DNA of 64,000 bases from Maribacter polysiphoniae (GCF_003148665.1 NZ_QGGQ01000002.1:124001-188000); one strand, 5' to 3'. Positions 24,452 through 33,953 are shown, counted from the first letter of the stretch. Program-made: numbers and translations. The notes: generated by a model from the sequence alone, not told the origin.

Positions 24452-26560
24452 TTATTTACTAGTTGATGCTTGGGCTTGTATGGCTGTGATAATTACCGTA
24501 TTGAAGATATCATCTACCGTACAGCCCCTACTCAAATCGTTTACGGGTTTGTTGAGGCCTTGTAAAACAGGCCCGATGGCCAATGCCCCAGTTTCCCTTT
24601 GTACGGCCTTATAGGTGTTGTTACCGGTATTTAAATCCGGAAAAATGAATACGGTGGCCTCGCCTGCCACCTGTGAGTCGGGCAGTTTTACCTTACCGAC
24701 CTTGGCATCAACCGCAGCATCATATTGTATGGGCCCCTCAATTTTTAAATCAGGACATCTCTCCTTCACCAATTGGGTCGCCATACGCACGCGATCGACA
24801 TCCTCTCCTACCCCTGAATCACCAGAGGAGTATGAAAGCATGGCTATTTTAGGTTCAATACCGAAAAATTTACTGGTTTCCGAAGAGGAAATGGCAATCT
24901 CTGCCAATTGTTCCGCGGTCGGATTAGGATTGATGGCACAATCCCCATACACCATAACACGATCTTCCAAACACATAAAGAACACTGAGGAAACCACCGA
25001 TACATTGGGTCGTGTCTTAATAAAGAGCAAGGAAGGAAGGATGGTTTGTTTGGTCGTATGTACCGCTCCCGATACCATACCATCGGCATGCCCCATATGA
25101 ACCATCATGGTTGCAAAATATGAAACATCCTCCATCAAATCCCGGGCCATAGCCTGATTCACGTTCTTATGTTTCCGCAACTCATACAATTCATTGGCAT
25201 AGTCATCGAAATAAGCTGATTCTGTCGGGTTCTCAATATTGACTTGGTCCAAATCCAGATCAAGATCCATTTGAAAGACCTTTTCCTTTATTGCTTTGGG
25301 ATCACCAAGAAGGGTAATCTTTACGGCATTGGAATCCACTAGCAATTTAGTGGCCATCAAAATCCGTTCATCGAGCCCCTCAGCCAGAACAATATGTTTT
25401 ATATCCGATTTTGCCCTATTCAATAGGTTGTATTGGAACATTCGGGGTGTAATCCCTTTAGGTTCAAATGTAATCAACCTTTCGGTTAGTTCATCCTCGG
25501 GTACATGCATGGCAAAATCATGTATGGATGCCGTTATCTTCTGAATGTTCTCGGCATAAATACGCGGCCGTATGGCCCCTATTTTGTTCGTAATGGAGAA
25601 TGTACCATCATCAACTGAAACTATGGGTACGATATCTGAAAGTCCCTCTATCAATTTGATTATGGAATCTTCAGGCAATAGGTTTCCTGTCAAGATGATT
25701 CCTGATACATTCGGGTAATTTACCGATAAGTTCGCTTGCAGCGCCCCTAGTATTATATCTGCGCGATCTCCAGGGGTAATGACAAGACCATCTTTTTTCA
25801 GATGGGTCAGGTAATTGCGGAGCTGCATGGCCCCTACCCCAAAATGACCGGCCTGGTTGTTCAAATATTCTTTTCCAAAAAGAACCTTACCGTCCAAAAC
25901 CTCAACAATTTCCATCAAGGTCGGATTGCCCAGAATCGGATTTAAAGGAATCACCCCTATCAAAATATCCTTGGGTAATTGGGCCTCAAGACCTTTTTGC
26001 ACAATTTCAATATTCTCTGGCTTCACCTTATTGGCGACTACCATTAACACTTCGACCCCTTTATCCTTGAAGGAATCATAGGCCATGTAAATATTATTGA
26101 CCAATTCATCCAGGGTCTTGCCTACACCACTACCTAGGATAATGGTCGGAATACCAAGGTTTTTGGCCATCAGAACGTTTATATCCCATTCGATAATGGA
26201 CCCCTCGCTTGAAAAATCAGTACCCTCGACAAGGACAAAATCAAAGCGTCCTTCCATGGCCTTATATTTTTCAATAATCGTATCCAAGACCTCATCTTCC
26301 TTGTTCTGATTATTCATATGATTTACCTGGCTTCGCGTTAAAGCGTAAGCCTCCTCATACTGCATATCAATATTGAAATAAGAGATTACTGTGGTGATAT
26401 GATTGTCTGTGCCCCCATCGGGATAATCATCAATTATGGGTCTGAAGTAACCCACTTTTGCCGCTTTCCCTAGTAGCATTTGCATTAATCCGAGGGAAAC
26501 AATTGATTTACCACTATTTGGCTCTGTAGTGGTAATATAAATGGCTTTGCTCATTAGCAA
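24452..26560 (-). CDS. pta: Phosphate acetyltransferase, long form with BioD-like N-terminus
   Basis: Makes acetyl phosphate from acetyl-CoA. At 702 residues it is the long form: an N-terminal P-loop domain related to dethiobiotin synthase (about 1-220, TTTEPNSGKSIVSLGL at the start), a DRTGG regulatory domain (about 225-340) and the C-terminal PTA_PTB catalytic domain (about 375-700, with AEGLDERILMATKLLVDS and LNTGNNTYKAVQR). I chose the ATG at 26560; the next Met is two residues in. It is co-transcribed with ackA. No palindrome of the TGA-N6-TCA type is seen in the 166 bp upstream, unlike most neighbours. Confidence 0.96.
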   Translation of the reverse strand: MLMSKAIYITTTEPNSGKSIVSLGLMQMLLGKAAKVGYFRPIIDDYPDGGTDNHITTVISYFNIDMQYEEAYALTRSQVNHMNNQNKEDEVLDTIIEKYKAMEGRFDFVLVEGTDFSSEGSIIEWDINVLMAKNLGIPTIILGSGVGKTLDELVNNIYMAYDSFKDKGVEVLMVVANKVKPENIEIVQKGLEAQLPKDILIGVIPLNPILGNPTLMEIVEVLDGKVLFGKEYLNNQAGHFGVGAMQLRNYLTHLKKDGLVITPGDRADIILGALQANLSVNYPNVSGIILTGNLLPEDSIIKLIEGLSDIVPIVSVDDGTFSITNKIGAIRPRIYAENIQKITASIHDFAMHVPEDELTERLITFEPKGITPRMFQYNLLNRAKSDIKHIVLAEGLDERILMATKLLVDSNAVKITLLGDPKAIKEKVFQMDLDLDLDQVNIENPTESAYFDDYANELYELRKHKNVNQAMARDLMEDVSYFATMMVHMGHADGMVSGAVHTTKQTILPSLLFIKTRPNVSVVSSVFFMCLEDRVMVYGDCAINPNPTAEQLAEIAISSSETSKFFGIEPKIAMLSYSSGDSGVGEDVDRVRMATQLVKERCPDLKIEGPIQYDAAVDAKVGKVKLPDSQVAGEATVFIFPDLNTGNNTYKAVQRETGALAIGPVLQGLNKPVNDLSRGCTVDDIFNTVIITAIQAQASTSK

Positions 26561-26726
26561 TAAGAAAAATTTATTCCTACAAATTTATGGTTTCTTTAGG
26601 CGCTAATGAAATTTATAAAAAGTATTATGTAAAGTGAAGAATATTGACCCAATACCATTCATTTTATTAAAAAAATATATCCATTTTTACTATGTAATGA
26701 AAGAAAATACCTTAAACTGCCGATTG

Positions 26727-27581
26727 TTAAATATCGGGTAGGACCAATAGCGGTATTTTGGAATGAAAGCCCATTTTTCTGATCACAGGTTCCCGCGTCA
26801 ATTTTTCCATAAAAGTGTGAGGATAATGGATTAAGGCTATCAAATCTGCACGATTATCCGCAGCGAACTTGGTAGTTGCCTCTGCAACGTTGTTCTTCAT
26901 TTCAATCGTATGGTAACTGTGATATACACTTTTCAGACACCTCGACAATGTTTTCATTTGTTGCTTTTGACTTTCGCTCGGCTTTTGTTCCTGCGCCACT
27001 TGGAGAATCAATATTTCAGCCTTCCAATGCCCAACCAAATCCAAAAGCTGTCGCAATTCTGTTTTGCCATAATTATGTGAAAAATCGGTGGGAAAGACCA
27101 CTTTTTTAAGTGCCTTGAAATCATATTCCCCAGGAACTGCCAAAATAGGACAGGTACGGACCTTCTTTATGACCCTGACCGTATTACTCCCCATAAAGAC
27201 CTCTTTGGCCCCAGTGGCCCCCTTTGTGCCCATTATAATAAGGTCGATTTTCTTTTCGACAACCATTTGTTTAACGGCATTTTCCATGTTGTTGGAAACG
27301 GATTCAGTCTCAAAGTCATGATTGTCCCTAGCATGGTTCTTTTGCAAATAGTGAAGGGTTTTCTCTAATTGCAATTTTGAGTTTTTATACAAGGAATCGT
27401 AAATAACGCCCAATCGCTCTTTACTTTTATTACCCAGTAGATTCGATATTTTGGGCTCATAGGAATTCAACAAAACAAAATTACATTCACTGATCTCAAA
27501 CATTTTGAGTGCCGTGAATATGGCATTCCATGCATTGTCTGAGAAATCGGTAGGCAATAGAATGTTTTTCATTTGTGACAT
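26727..27581 (-). CDS. Tandem universal stress protein (UspA), second of the pair
   Basis: A cytoplasmic protein made of two Usp folds (about 1-145 and 150-284). The N-terminal fold begins KNILLPTDFSDNAW and carries the ATP-binding signature G-x2-G-x9-GS in GTKGATGAKEVFMGSN. The C-terminal fold begins KKVVFPTDFSHN and lacks the full signature. It directly follows the first usp gene (stop and start adjacent), so it is the second gene of an operon. The start could be the ATG at 27581 or at 27572. Relatives are induced by oxygen or energy limitation in many bacteria; the biochemical role is not settled. Confidence 0.92.
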   Translation of the reverse strand: MSQMKNILLPTDFSDNAWNAIFTALKMFEISECNFVLLNSYEPKISNLLGNKSKERLGVIYDSLYKNSKLQLEKTLHYLQKNHARDNHDFETESVSNNMENAVKQMVVEKKIDLIIMGTKGATGAKEVFMGSNTVRVIKKVRTCPILAVPGEYDFKALKKVVFPTDFSHNYGKTELRQLLDLVGHWKAEILILQVAQEQKPSESQKQQMKTLSRCLKSVYHSYHTIEMKNNVAEATTKFAADNRADLIALIHYPHTFMEKLTREPVIRKMGFHSKIPLLVLPDI

Positions 27582-28436
27582 TTATTTTACTGTATTATGG
27601 GTATCGGGAATAACCAAAAATGGTATCTGCACGTGAAAACCAACTTGATCGATATGCTGTCTTTTCATCATTCGCTCAAAAAACGAGTATTTTTTACCCA
27701 TCATAACCAAAAGTTCATAGTTGTTCTTTTCTAAGTATTCCATAATGGCATCTGGCATTTGGGTTCCCTTTACTTCTTCGAAGGAATGGGGTATCTGCGC
27801 AAGGTAAAGCCCTAGAAACGCCTTGTTCTCCAATTGTTCTTTCGTCATATCGTATTCCTCCTTTATATGCAAGACGGTTATTTCGGCATTGTAGATCTTG
27901 GCAATCTCTATGGCTATATAGAGTTGGTTCCTATTATATTCAATAAGATAATCCGTAGTAAAAAGTACACGTTCAATATGCTTATAGGTATAACCTGAAG
28001 GAATGACAAGAATTGGAACCGAGGATTTTCTAATGACATGAACGGTATTGGTCCCCAAGAAAATCTCTTTAATACCTGATGCCCCCTGAGTACCCATTAT
28101 AATCAGATCGATTCCCTTTTTCGCATTCAATTCGTTGATCTCATCGGTCAGTACATTAAAGGCTGATATGGTTTTATAGATGTGCTTGGGATTGTTGAAT
28201 TTGGTTTTAACGGCTTCCAATGTTTTTTCCAAACCGGCTAAGGAGGCATCGACGCCCTTATCGGGAATAGCACTGAATTCAGGTCCGCCCAAAATATAAT
28301 CCATACGATAAAACGCTGGTGTATATGTATGTAAAAAATAGAAAGCACAGCGCTCCTCCTTTAAAAACTGCATGGCAAAGGAAATGGTGTTCCACGCATT
28401 TTCTGAAAAATCGGTAGGAATGAGTATTGTTTTCAT
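27582..28436 (-). CDS. Tandem universal stress protein (UspA), first of the pair
   Basis: Two Usp folds in 284 residues, paralogous to the next gene. I chose the ATG at 28436, giving MKTILIPTDFSENAW at the N-terminus; the frame runs upstream to 28478 but those residues (a hydrophobic leader-like run) would overlap the promoter. The N-terminal fold has the nucleotide-binding signature GTQGASGIKEIFLGTN. The C-terminal fold begins ERVLFTTDYLIEYN and is degenerate. A CRP/FNR-type palindrome with a -7 box at the standard distance lies directly upstream, and deoC is transcribed divergently from the same region. Confidence 0.92.
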   Translation of the reverse strand: MKTILIPTDFSENAWNTISFAMQFLKEERCAFYFLHTYTPAFYRMDYILGGPEFSAIPDKGVDASLAGLEKTLEAVKTKFNNPKHIYKTISAFNVLTDEINELNAKKGIDLIIMGTQGASGIKEIFLGTNTVHVIRKSSVPILVIPSGYTYKHIERVLFTTDYLIEYNRNQLYIAIEIAKIYNAEITVLHIKEEYDMTKEQLENKAFLGLYLAQIPHSFEEVKGTQMPDAIMEYLEKNNYELLVMMGKKYSFFERMMKRQHIDQVGFHVQIPFLVIPDTHNTVK

Positions 28437-28457
28437 TAAAAGCGTCTTTAGTTCTAT

Positions 28458-28500
28458 TAAAAGTAGGGTCAAAATCAAAAATTGGCCATGATATAGATCA
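28458..28500 (-). promoter_or_regulatory. CRP/FNR-type operator and -7 box for the usp operon
   Basis: TGATATAGATCA (28489-28500) is centred exactly 33 bp from the minus-strand box TACTTTTA (28465-28458), one mismatch from TAnnTTTG. The usp ATG is 22 bp beyond the box. Confidence 0.62.
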
Positions 28501-28523
28501 GCCCTTACCCTAATTTGCTTTAA

Positions 28524-28566
28524 TGACCAATATCATAAAAAATTTATAGGACGTATTGTATCTTTG
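28524..28566 (+). promoter_or_regulatory. CRP/FNR-type operator and -7 box for deoC-deoD
   Basis: TGACCAATATCA (28524-28535) is centred exactly 33 bp from a perfect TATCTTTG box (28559-28566). The deoC ATG is 50 bp after the box. Confidence 0.65.
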
Positions 28567-28615
28567 AAAGATATTCCGTCGTTGGAACCGACACCTATTT
28601 AAACAAAACAACCTT

Positions 28616-29260
28616 ATGCAAATCCAAGATTACATAGACCATACGATTTTAAAACCAACAGCCCAGCCCGCTGATATTGAAAAGCTATGCCAAGAGGCAA
28701 TAGCCCATAAATTCAAAGCGGTATGCGTGAATGGCTGCTATACGAAATTCGCAAAAGAACAATTGAAAAACAGTGGGGTACACCTTGCTGTCGTCATAGG
28801 CTTTCCATTAGGGGCCATGAGTACGGAAGCCAAGGTTTTTGAAGCCAAGGACAGCGTTGCCAACGGAGCCGATGAAATTGACATGGTAATCAATATTGGT
28901 TGGTTAAAATCGGGTAAGACAGGGTTAGTGGAACAAGAAATAGCCAAAATTAAAAACGCCATAGGTCAAAAGGTACTTAAGGTCATCATAGAAACTTGTT
29001 ATTTGACCCAAGACGAGAAGAAAAAAGCATGTGAATTGGCCGTAGATGCCGGTGCCGATTTCGTCAAGACCTCCACGGGGTTTGGTACAGGCGGGGCGAC
29101 TTTTGAGGACGTCAAGTTAATGAAGGAAGTGGTTGGCGACAAAGCCAAAATAAAAGCTTCCGGAGGGGTTAGGGATAGGGCTACCGCCTTAAAATACATT
29201 TCGCTGGGGGTTTCCAGGATAGGTACTTCCTCAGGTATCGAAATTGCATCAACAAAATAA
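28616..29260 (+). CDS. deoC: Deoxyribose-phosphate aldolase
   Basis: Cleaves 2-deoxyribose-5-phosphate to glyceraldehyde-3-phosphate and acetaldehyde, the last step of deoxynucleoside catabolism. The 214-residue TIM barrel has the family motifs: an early DHTILKP, the VCVNGCY block, GFPLGA, and the Schiff-base lysine in the stretch [13 protein letters not shown] near residue 150. A second active-site lysine is in [10 protein letters not shown]. It is followed by deoD with an 8-bp gap, so purine deoxynucleosides can be turned into central metabolites by this pair. The operator upstream suggests induction with the stress island. Confidence 0.96.
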   Translation: MQIQDYIDHTILKPTAQPADIEKLCQEAIAHKFKAVCVNGCYTKFAKEQLKNSGVHLAVVIGFPLGAMSTEAKVFEAKDSVANGADEIDMVINIGWLKSGKTGLVEQEIAKIKNAIGQKVLKVIIETCYLTQDEKKKACELAVDAGADFVKTSTGFGTGGATFEDVKLMKEVVGDKAKIKASGGVRDRATALKYISLGVSRIGTSSGIEIASTK

Positions 29261-29267
29261 AAAAAAC

Positions 29268-29966
29268 ATGAGCGTACATATAGAAGCAAAAAAAGGTGAC
29301 ATTGCGGAAACAGTATTATTACCTGGTGACCCCTTACGTGCCAAATGGATCGCCGAAACATTTTTAGAGGATGCGTTCTGCTACAATGAAGTCCGTGGTA
29401 TGCTGGGCTACACAGGAATGTACAAAGGCAAGAGAATATCTGTACAAGGCAGTGGCATGGGAATACCTTCTGCAATGATCTATTACCATGAATTGATCAA
29501 TGACCACGGGGCCAAAAACATTATTCGTGTTGGATCGGCAGGTTCATACCAAAAGGATATTAAAATCCGTGATATTGTTTTGGCGATGGCTGCTTCGACC
29601 ACTTCAGGCATCAACAATTCGCGATTTGTGAATGCCGATTATTCCCCTACCGCCAATTTTGACCTTCTTATGAAGGCTTCTTTATATGCCCAACAACAAG
29701 GCATCCAAATCAAGGCTGGTAATGTGCTTTCGGCCGATGAGTTTTATGAGGATGACAAGGATGGCTATAAACTTTGGGCCAAATATGGTGTTCTATGTGT
29801 AGAAATGGAAGCTGCCGGACTTTATACCATTGCCGCCAAGCATAATGTTAGGGCCCTGGCCATTCTCACCATATCGGACTCTTTGGTCACAGGGGAGCAA
29901 TCCACTTCGAGTGAAAGGGAATCCTCTTTTAGCGAAATGATCGAGATAGCCCTGAATATAACATAA
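29268..29966 (+). CDS. deoD: Purine nucleoside phosphorylase, DeoD type
   Basis: Phosphorolysis of purine (deoxy)ribonucleosides to base and sugar-1-phosphate. The start is the ATG at 29268 ([14 protein letters not shown]), eight bases after the deoC stop; an earlier in-frame codon would overlap deoC. Motifs of the hexameric PNP family are visible: [14 protein letters not shown] for phosphate, [26 protein letters not shown], and the C-terminal [13 protein letters not shown] for nucleoside binding, with the acid in [10 protein letters not shown]. Length 232 is typical. A deoxypentose phosphate mutase, needed to connect it to DeoC, is not in the window. Confidence 0.96.
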   Translation: MSVHIEAKKGDIAETVLLPGDPLRAKWIAETFLEDAFCYNEVRGMLGYTGMYKGKRISVQGSGMGIPSAMIYYHELINDHGAKNIIRVGSAGSYQKDIKIRDIVLAMAASTTSGINNSRFVNADYSPTANFDLLMKASLYAQQQGIQIKAGNVLSADEFYEDDKDGYKLWAKYGVLCVEMEAAGLYTIAAKHNVRALAILTISDSLVTGEQSTSSERESSFSEMIEIALNIT

Positions 29967-30018
29967 TCACCCCAATAGTCCCACACCTCCAAACGCAGTC
30001 TAAATATCTGCCTAACAA

Positions 30019-30061
30019 TGACCTAGGTCATTTGCCATTTACCCATTAGTTGCCAACTTTA
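30019..30061 (+). promoter_or_regulatory. CRP/FNR-type operator for the DUF2267 gene
   Basis: AATGACCTAGGTCATT (30017-30032) is a perfect palindrome containing TGA-N6-TCA, centred about 60 bp before the ATG at 30084. At 33 bp the sequence is CAACTTTA, which keeps the TTT core but has two mismatches to TAnnTTTG. Confidence 0.6.
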
Positions 30062-30083
30062 AGGAAACTTAAAAGACAACACC

Positions 30084-30536
30084 ATGGCACTAAATTTCAA
30101 TCAATACGCAGCAGAGGGAAACGCTTTTCTGAAAAACTACGCCAAGGAAATGAACCTTGGTGAAGACCGGGATAAAGCAGGTAGGATACTATCCTCCATC
30201 CTTCATGCCTTACGGGATATTATACCCACCGAAGAGTCCCTTCAGCTCATTTCCCAATTCCCTATGTTCTTAAAAGCGATTTATGTAAACGGATGGACCA
30301 TTAAAAAGGAACGGCCCAAAATAAAAAAAATGGCTGAGTTTATTGATTTAGTCAGAAAACATGATGGCGTTTCGGCCGTCAATGATTTTGAATATAGCGA
30401 TGATGTGGCCGAACAGTATATCGACACCACTTTTATCCTATTGCGTAAATATATCTCCCTTGGGGAAATGGAAGATATCAGGGATGGTTTACCAAAAGAT
30501 TTAAAAACGATGATCTATTCGAATATCATGTTCTAA
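30084..30536 (+). CDS. DUF2267 protein
   Basis: A 150-residue cytoplasmic helical protein. It matches the DUF2267 pattern: RAGRILSSILHALRD-like helix (DKAGRILSSILHALRDIIPT), a middle SQFPMFLKAIYVNGW and a C-terminal GEMEDIRDGLPKDLK. The function of the domain is unknown; in other bacteria such genes sit near universal stress proteins and Hsp20, as they do here. A perfect palindromic operator lies directly upstream. The WG-repeat gene follows after 19 bp and may be co-transcribed. Confidence 0.8.
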   Translation: MALNFNQYAAEGNAFLKNYAKEMNLGEDRDKAGRILSSILHALRDIIPTEESLQLISQFPMFLKAIYVNGWTIKKERPKIKKMAEFIDLVRKHDGVSAVNDFEYSDDVAEQYIDTTFILLRKYISLGEMEDIRDGLPKDLKTMIYSNIMF

Positions 30537-30555
30537 AAATCAAAAACATATAGTA

Positions 30556-31197
30556 ATGAAAAGAAGAATCATATGCTTAATGTTGCTCATGGCCTTACCC
30601 TTGACAACAATCGCACAGTCCGAAAATGTCTCCTATGATGAGATTGCACCCTTTAGTGAGGGATTAGCCGCAGTCCGGATAGGCAACCAATGGGGCTTTA
30701 TAAATGAAAACGCCCAACTGGTCATTGATTTTAGGGATGACCTGGTATGGAACCAAAATGCCGATACAAATAAAGCAGGTGTCCTGGGCATCCGTTATCC
30801 ACAATTCAAAAACGGAAGATGCATGATCCAAAAGTCAAAGGTGAACAATATTCCCTTCTATGGGTTTATTGATACCTCTGGAGAAATAGTCATTCAACCC
30901 GAGTATTTGAATATTACGGAATTCGATCACAAAAATGCCATTGGCATCTATGTACGGGAAGCGTTCCAAGGTCAAAATGAAATAAACATAAGCGTTATCG
31001 ATTATATTTTCACGGAAGTGGTGGTGAACACCAACGGGGAAATCATTTGGCCCATTCACGAACGGGAACATATCCTAACGGCAAAAAGAAGGTATGAGAC
31101 ACCTGAATTGCACTCTAGATTGATTGGCGATGACCTTCTTATTTATAAGACAAAAGACAACAAGTGGGAAACCAAGAAATTGGATCTTAGTATCTAG
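30556..31197 (+). CDS. Exported WG-repeat protein
   Basis: A 213-residue protein with a signal peptide (about 1-20, ending TIAQ). It holds at least two WG-type repeats: PFSEGLAAVRIGNQWGFINE at about 32-52, and FYGFIDTSGEIVIQPEYLNI near 95-115. WG repeats form beta-hairpin modules seen in secreted or periplasmic proteins; no activity is known for this one. It follows DUF2267 with a short gap and ends before a 15-bp stem terminator, so the two probably form an operon. Confidence 0.75.
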   Translation: MKRRIICLMLLMALPLTTIAQSENVSYDEIAPFSEGLAAVRIGNQWGFINENAQLVIDFRDDLVWNQNADTNKAGVLGIRYPQFKNGRCMIQKSKVNNIPFYGFIDTSGEIVIQPEYLNITEFDHKNAIGIYVREAFQGQNEINISVIDYIFTEVVVNTNGEIIWPIHEREHILTAKRRYETPELHSRLIGDDLLIYKTKDNKWETKKLDLSI

Positions 31198-31242
31198 TCG
31201 ATAGGCCATAACATGATTAAAATAATGAGTCCTTCAATACGG

Positions 31243-31285
31243 GAAGCAGTTATGTTACAGATAATAACATAACTGCTTCTTTATT
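31243..31285 (+). terminator. Intrinsic terminator after the WG-repeat gene
   Basis: A perfect 15-bp stem (31243-31257 pairing with 31265-31279) with a 7-nt loop, then TTTATTT. Confidence 0.85.
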
Positions 31286-31522
31286 TCCATAAAGGCAAAA
31301 TTCCTTTCGTTTTTATACCATGTAAGCCCCACATTACCCGATAAGACTATTGGGACTTCGAACTCAACTCCAAAACGCACCAATTATCATTATTCCCATT
31401 AATTTGGGCTTCAAAATGGAATCCCCGTTAAGGATTCCGGCAAACCAATAGCGTATAGCTAATCCCAAGCCCTTATCGTTTCCTATGCAACATTGGCAAC
31501 CATCCATTTAAACCAATGATGG

Positions 31523-31551
31523 GGCTATTGATGGGAAGTCCATCAATAGCC
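31523..31551 (-). terminator. Hairpin after the slipin gene, possible terminator
   Basis: A perfect 12-bp stem (31523-31534 with 31540-31551) and 5-nt loop lies 22 bp beyond the slipin stop codon. It has no clear T run on the minus strand, so terminator function is uncertain. Confidence 0.45.
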
Positions 31552-31572
31552 ATTATAACATTATGTAAGGTA

Positions 31573-32307
31573 TTATTTCTTTCCCCGAGGCAATACCTCT
31601 TCAGGGAAAGGAAACAGAATGGTGGAATTTTTCTCAGCCGCTATATTCGATAAGGTTTGATACAATCGCAACTTTATGGCCGAAGGTGATTTATCGATTT
31701 GAAGTCCAGCTTCCAAAAGTTTACCTGCAGCCTGCTCCTCTGCTTCAGCCAAGATGATTCTTGCCCTTCTGGAGCGTTCCGCTTCCGCCTGATTGGCCAT
31801 CATTCTTCGCATATTTTCAGGCAATTGGATATCCTTGATCTTAACATCAATAATCTCAATACCCCAATGATGGGTCTCTGTCTCAACAATGGATTTGATA
31901 TTCTTACCCATTTCTTCCCGTTTAGAGAGGATCGTATCCAATTCAACCTTTCCACAAACATCCCTAAGTGCCGCTTGGGAAAGTTGGGTAATGGCAAAAT
32001 GATAATCCTCGACTTCGAGGACGGCTTTTTCTGGATCACTTATTTTAAAAAACACCACCCCGTCAATGCTACAGGGCACGTTGTCCTCTGTCATTACTTC
32101 CTGGGATACGATATTAATGGTAATGACCCGTATATCGACAATCTGTATGGTCTCAACAAGTGGAATAATCCATCGAAAACCAGGTTGTAGGGTTTTTACA
32201 TACTTCCCAAAACGGAATTTCAATGCTCTCTTGTATTCATAAACGATACGGATCCCCGCCAATAAAATAAGAATGATAACGATGAAGAACAGATAAAGTG
32301 GATTCAT
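31573..32307 (-). CDS. Slipin / stomatin-like SPFH membrane protein
   Basis: A 244-residue protein anchored by one N-terminal helix (MNPLYLFFIVIILILLAGI) and followed by an SPFH/band-7 domain (KFRFGKYVKTLQPGFRWIIP, TINIVSQEVMTEDNVPCSID) and a C-terminal helix rich in alanine and glutamate (ANQAEAERSRRARIILAEAE). Slipins oligomerise in membrane microdomains; the client is usually unknown unless a NfeD protease is adjacent, which is not the case here. I chose the ATG at 32307 because it begins the membrane helix. The frame is open to 32391, and a CRP/FNR-type palindrome lies upstream at 32469-32480. Confidence 0.88.
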   Translation of the reverse strand: MNPLYLFFIVIILILLAGIRIVYEYKRALKFRFGKYVKTLQPGFRWIIPLVETIQIVDIRVITINIVSQEVMTEDNVPCSIDGVVFFKISDPEKAVLEVEDYHFAITQLSQAALRDVCGKVELDTILSKREEMGKNIKSIVETETHHWGIEIIDVKIKDIQLPENMRRMMANQAEAERSRRARIILAEAEEQAAGKLLEAGLQIDKSPSAIKLRLYQTLSNIAAEKNSTILFPFPEEVLPRGKK

Positions 32308-32468
32308 GATTGTTGTTTTTAGGTTAATAAAAGATGCATCCCTATTTAATATATTTCGGTACCGCCTAATTCCATTTGGCACAAAATACATTGGTAATAA
32401 TGGGCACCCGATTCAATCGTAATTGTATTGCTATCTTTCAAAATACAGGACATTGCGAAATTGTGTAA

Positions 32469-32480
32469 TGATCTTGATCA
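32469..32480 (-). promoter_or_regulatory. CRP/FNR-type operator upstream of the slipin gene
   Basis: TGATCTTGATCA has both half-sites at N6 spacing. It lies 162 bp before the chosen slipin start, farther than the other sites. The sequence at the standard -7 distance (minus TATTTTGA) has two mismatches, so this site is less sure. Confidence 0.45.
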
Positions 32481-32534
32481 GGTCTAAACCATTCCAAAAT
32501 ACAGTACACGGTACGCAGCAGGTAGCGTTGACCC

Positions 32535-32924
32535 TTACAAACTGTCAACGGCTCTTTTTAACTTATCCCCTACCTCTTCCGCGATTGTTGCCAAATCGAT
32601 ATTCTCTATACCCATCATCGATGCCATGGGATCAACAGCAGCTACCTCTATATCTCCATTTTCCATTTCCCGTACAATGACATTACAGGGTAACATGGTG
32701 CCGATCTTATTTTCTGCCTGCAGGGCTTTATAGGCAAAAGAAGGATTGCAGGCCCCCAATATCCTGTAATTTGGAAAGTCAACATCCAATTTTTTTCGCA
32801 AAGTAGCTTTGATGTCTATTTCTGTCAATACACCAAAACCTTCTTTCTTTAGGGCTTCAGTTGTTTTTGTGATGACATCCTCAAATGAGGATTTCGCCAG
32901 TATCTTGTTAAAATAGTATTCCAT
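32535..32924 (-). CDS. DUF302 protein
   Basis: A 129-residue cytoplasmic protein of the DUF302 family. The family signature is visible: SSFEDVITKTTEALKKEGFG at the N-terminus, then DIKATLRKKLDVDFPNYRIL, the phrase GACNPSFAYKALQAENKIG with its single cysteine, MLPCNVIV with a second cysteine, and a closing DPMASM. DUF302 proteins are small alpha/beta folds often found with stress or redox genes; biochemical function is not established. It sits between the MCE transporter genes and slipin on the same strand with a 41-bp gap to mlaD, and could be read from the mla promoter. Confidence 0.85.
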   Translation of the reverse strand: MEYYFNKILAKSSFEDVITKTTEALKKEGFGVLTEIDIKATLRKKLDVDFPNYRILGACNPSFAYKALQAENKIGTMLPCNVIVREMENGDIEVAAVDPMASMMGIENIDLATIAEEVGDKLKRAVDSL

Positions 32925-32965
32925 TTTATCGTATTTAGATTATACTCAATTTCACTTTTTACATA

Positions 32966-33949
32966 TCACTCTTTTTGTAATTCCTTCTGTTGTTTTTTCT
33001 CCAATTTCTTAAAATACCGTCGGGTAAGGAAATTGTGTTTCAACGCCTCCATATTCTCATTGAATTTTATGGACCCTTCCTCAATATTCTTCATGGTCGT
33101 ATCCAACCTATTCACAAAAACCGTATCGTTCGCCAGATATTTTACGGCTCCTTTTCCTTCCCTGGCATCCTTAATAACAAGGTTCAGATTATTCGTCATT
33201 TGGGTAATATCATTACTTGATTGTTCCAAATTGGCAATCACGTTTTGCATTTTCGACCCATTTAACGAATCGCTCAAAACAACTCCGGCTGCGCTTTTGT
33301 CCAAATCGATCTTATCTAGCATGCTATTCAATTTCTGAATCGTTTCATTGCCATTGGCACTGGCATTTTTTAACGCGTCAATGGTCTTCATTAAATCATT
33401 TGCCATAATCGTATCGTTCAATAATCGCCCCATGGTACCTTTGCCTTTGATCAATGCTTGGGTCACCTTTAATAAATCGGAGGTTAAGATCGCAGCATTT
33501 TCATTTGTGGTATTCAATGTACTTAACATATCCTGCGTTGCGATTCGACTATAGGATTGTAATTCATCCCCCTCTTCGATAGGGGCTGCCGTACCCCTAC
33601 CCGGTAAGATATTAAGTATCATACTCCCCACTAAACCATCGGAACCAATGGCCGCAACCGCATCTTTTTTAATGTGCTGCTGGATCTTTTTATCGATGAC
33701 CATATAAACCGCTATGGTCGTATCATTCGCCATTTCCAAATTTTTCACCGTACCTACATGAATGCCCGAAAAACGTACATTGTTCCCTTTTTGCAGTCCG
33801 TTCGCATTTTTGAACACCGCACTAATGGTTATGGTCTCCCCGAACATATTTTGTCGATTCCCAATCAAATAAGTGGCAATGATCAATAAAGTCATCCCTA
33901 CTACCACGAAAATCCCAAGCTTCAAATTCTCTTTAGTTGTTTTTTCCAT
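32966..33949 (-). CDS. MlaD/MCE-family lipid-transport substrate-binding protein
   Basis: The periplasmic lipid-binding part of an Mla-type ABC transporter. I chose the ATG at 33949 (MEKTTKENLKLGIFVVVG), which starts at the single N-terminal membrane helix and follows the ATPase gene by four bases; upstream residues would overlap that gene. The MCE domain runs from about 38 to 115 (ISAVFKNANGLQKGNNVRFS, then a GTVKNLEM strand). A long helical and coiled-coil tail follows to residue 327 and ends in a highly basic stretch. It is the third gene of mlaE-mlaF-mlaD. The transporter moves phospholipids between the membranes. Confidence 0.9.
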   Translation of the reverse strand: MEKTTKENLKLGIFVVVGMTLLIIATYLIGNRQNMFGETITISAVFKNANGLQKGNNVRFSGIHVGTVKNLEMANDTTIAVYMVIDKKIQQHIKKDAVAAIGSDGLVGSMILNILPGRGTAAPIEEGDELQSYSRIATQDMLSTLNTTNENAAILTSDLLKVTQALIKGKGTMGRLLNDTIMANDLMKTIDALKNASANGNETIQKLNSMLDKIDLDKSAAGVVLSDSLNGSKMQNVIANLEQSSNDITQMTNNLNLVIKDAREGKGAVKYLANDTVFVNRLDTTMKNIEEGSIKFNENMEALKHNFLTRRYFKKLEKKQQKELQKE

Positions 33950-33953
33950 AACC

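Larger units (their letters stand above)
31198..31572. other. 375-bp gap between WG-repeat and slipin genes
   Basis: The gap contains the terminator at 31243-31285 and the hairpin at 31523-31551. Between them the minus strand shows short protein-like phrases (such as WGLHGIKTKGILPLW) interrupted by several stops, which may be decayed coding sequence. I see no intact gene. Confidence 0.5.

Noticed and set aside
24615-25100. Plus-strand frame of 161 codons within pta
   Set aside because: Antisense shadow of the phosphate acetyltransferase catalytic domain.
26561-26726. CRP/FNR-type operator in front of pta
   Set aside because: The closest sequence (TGACCCAATACC) lacks the second half-site, so I did not count it.
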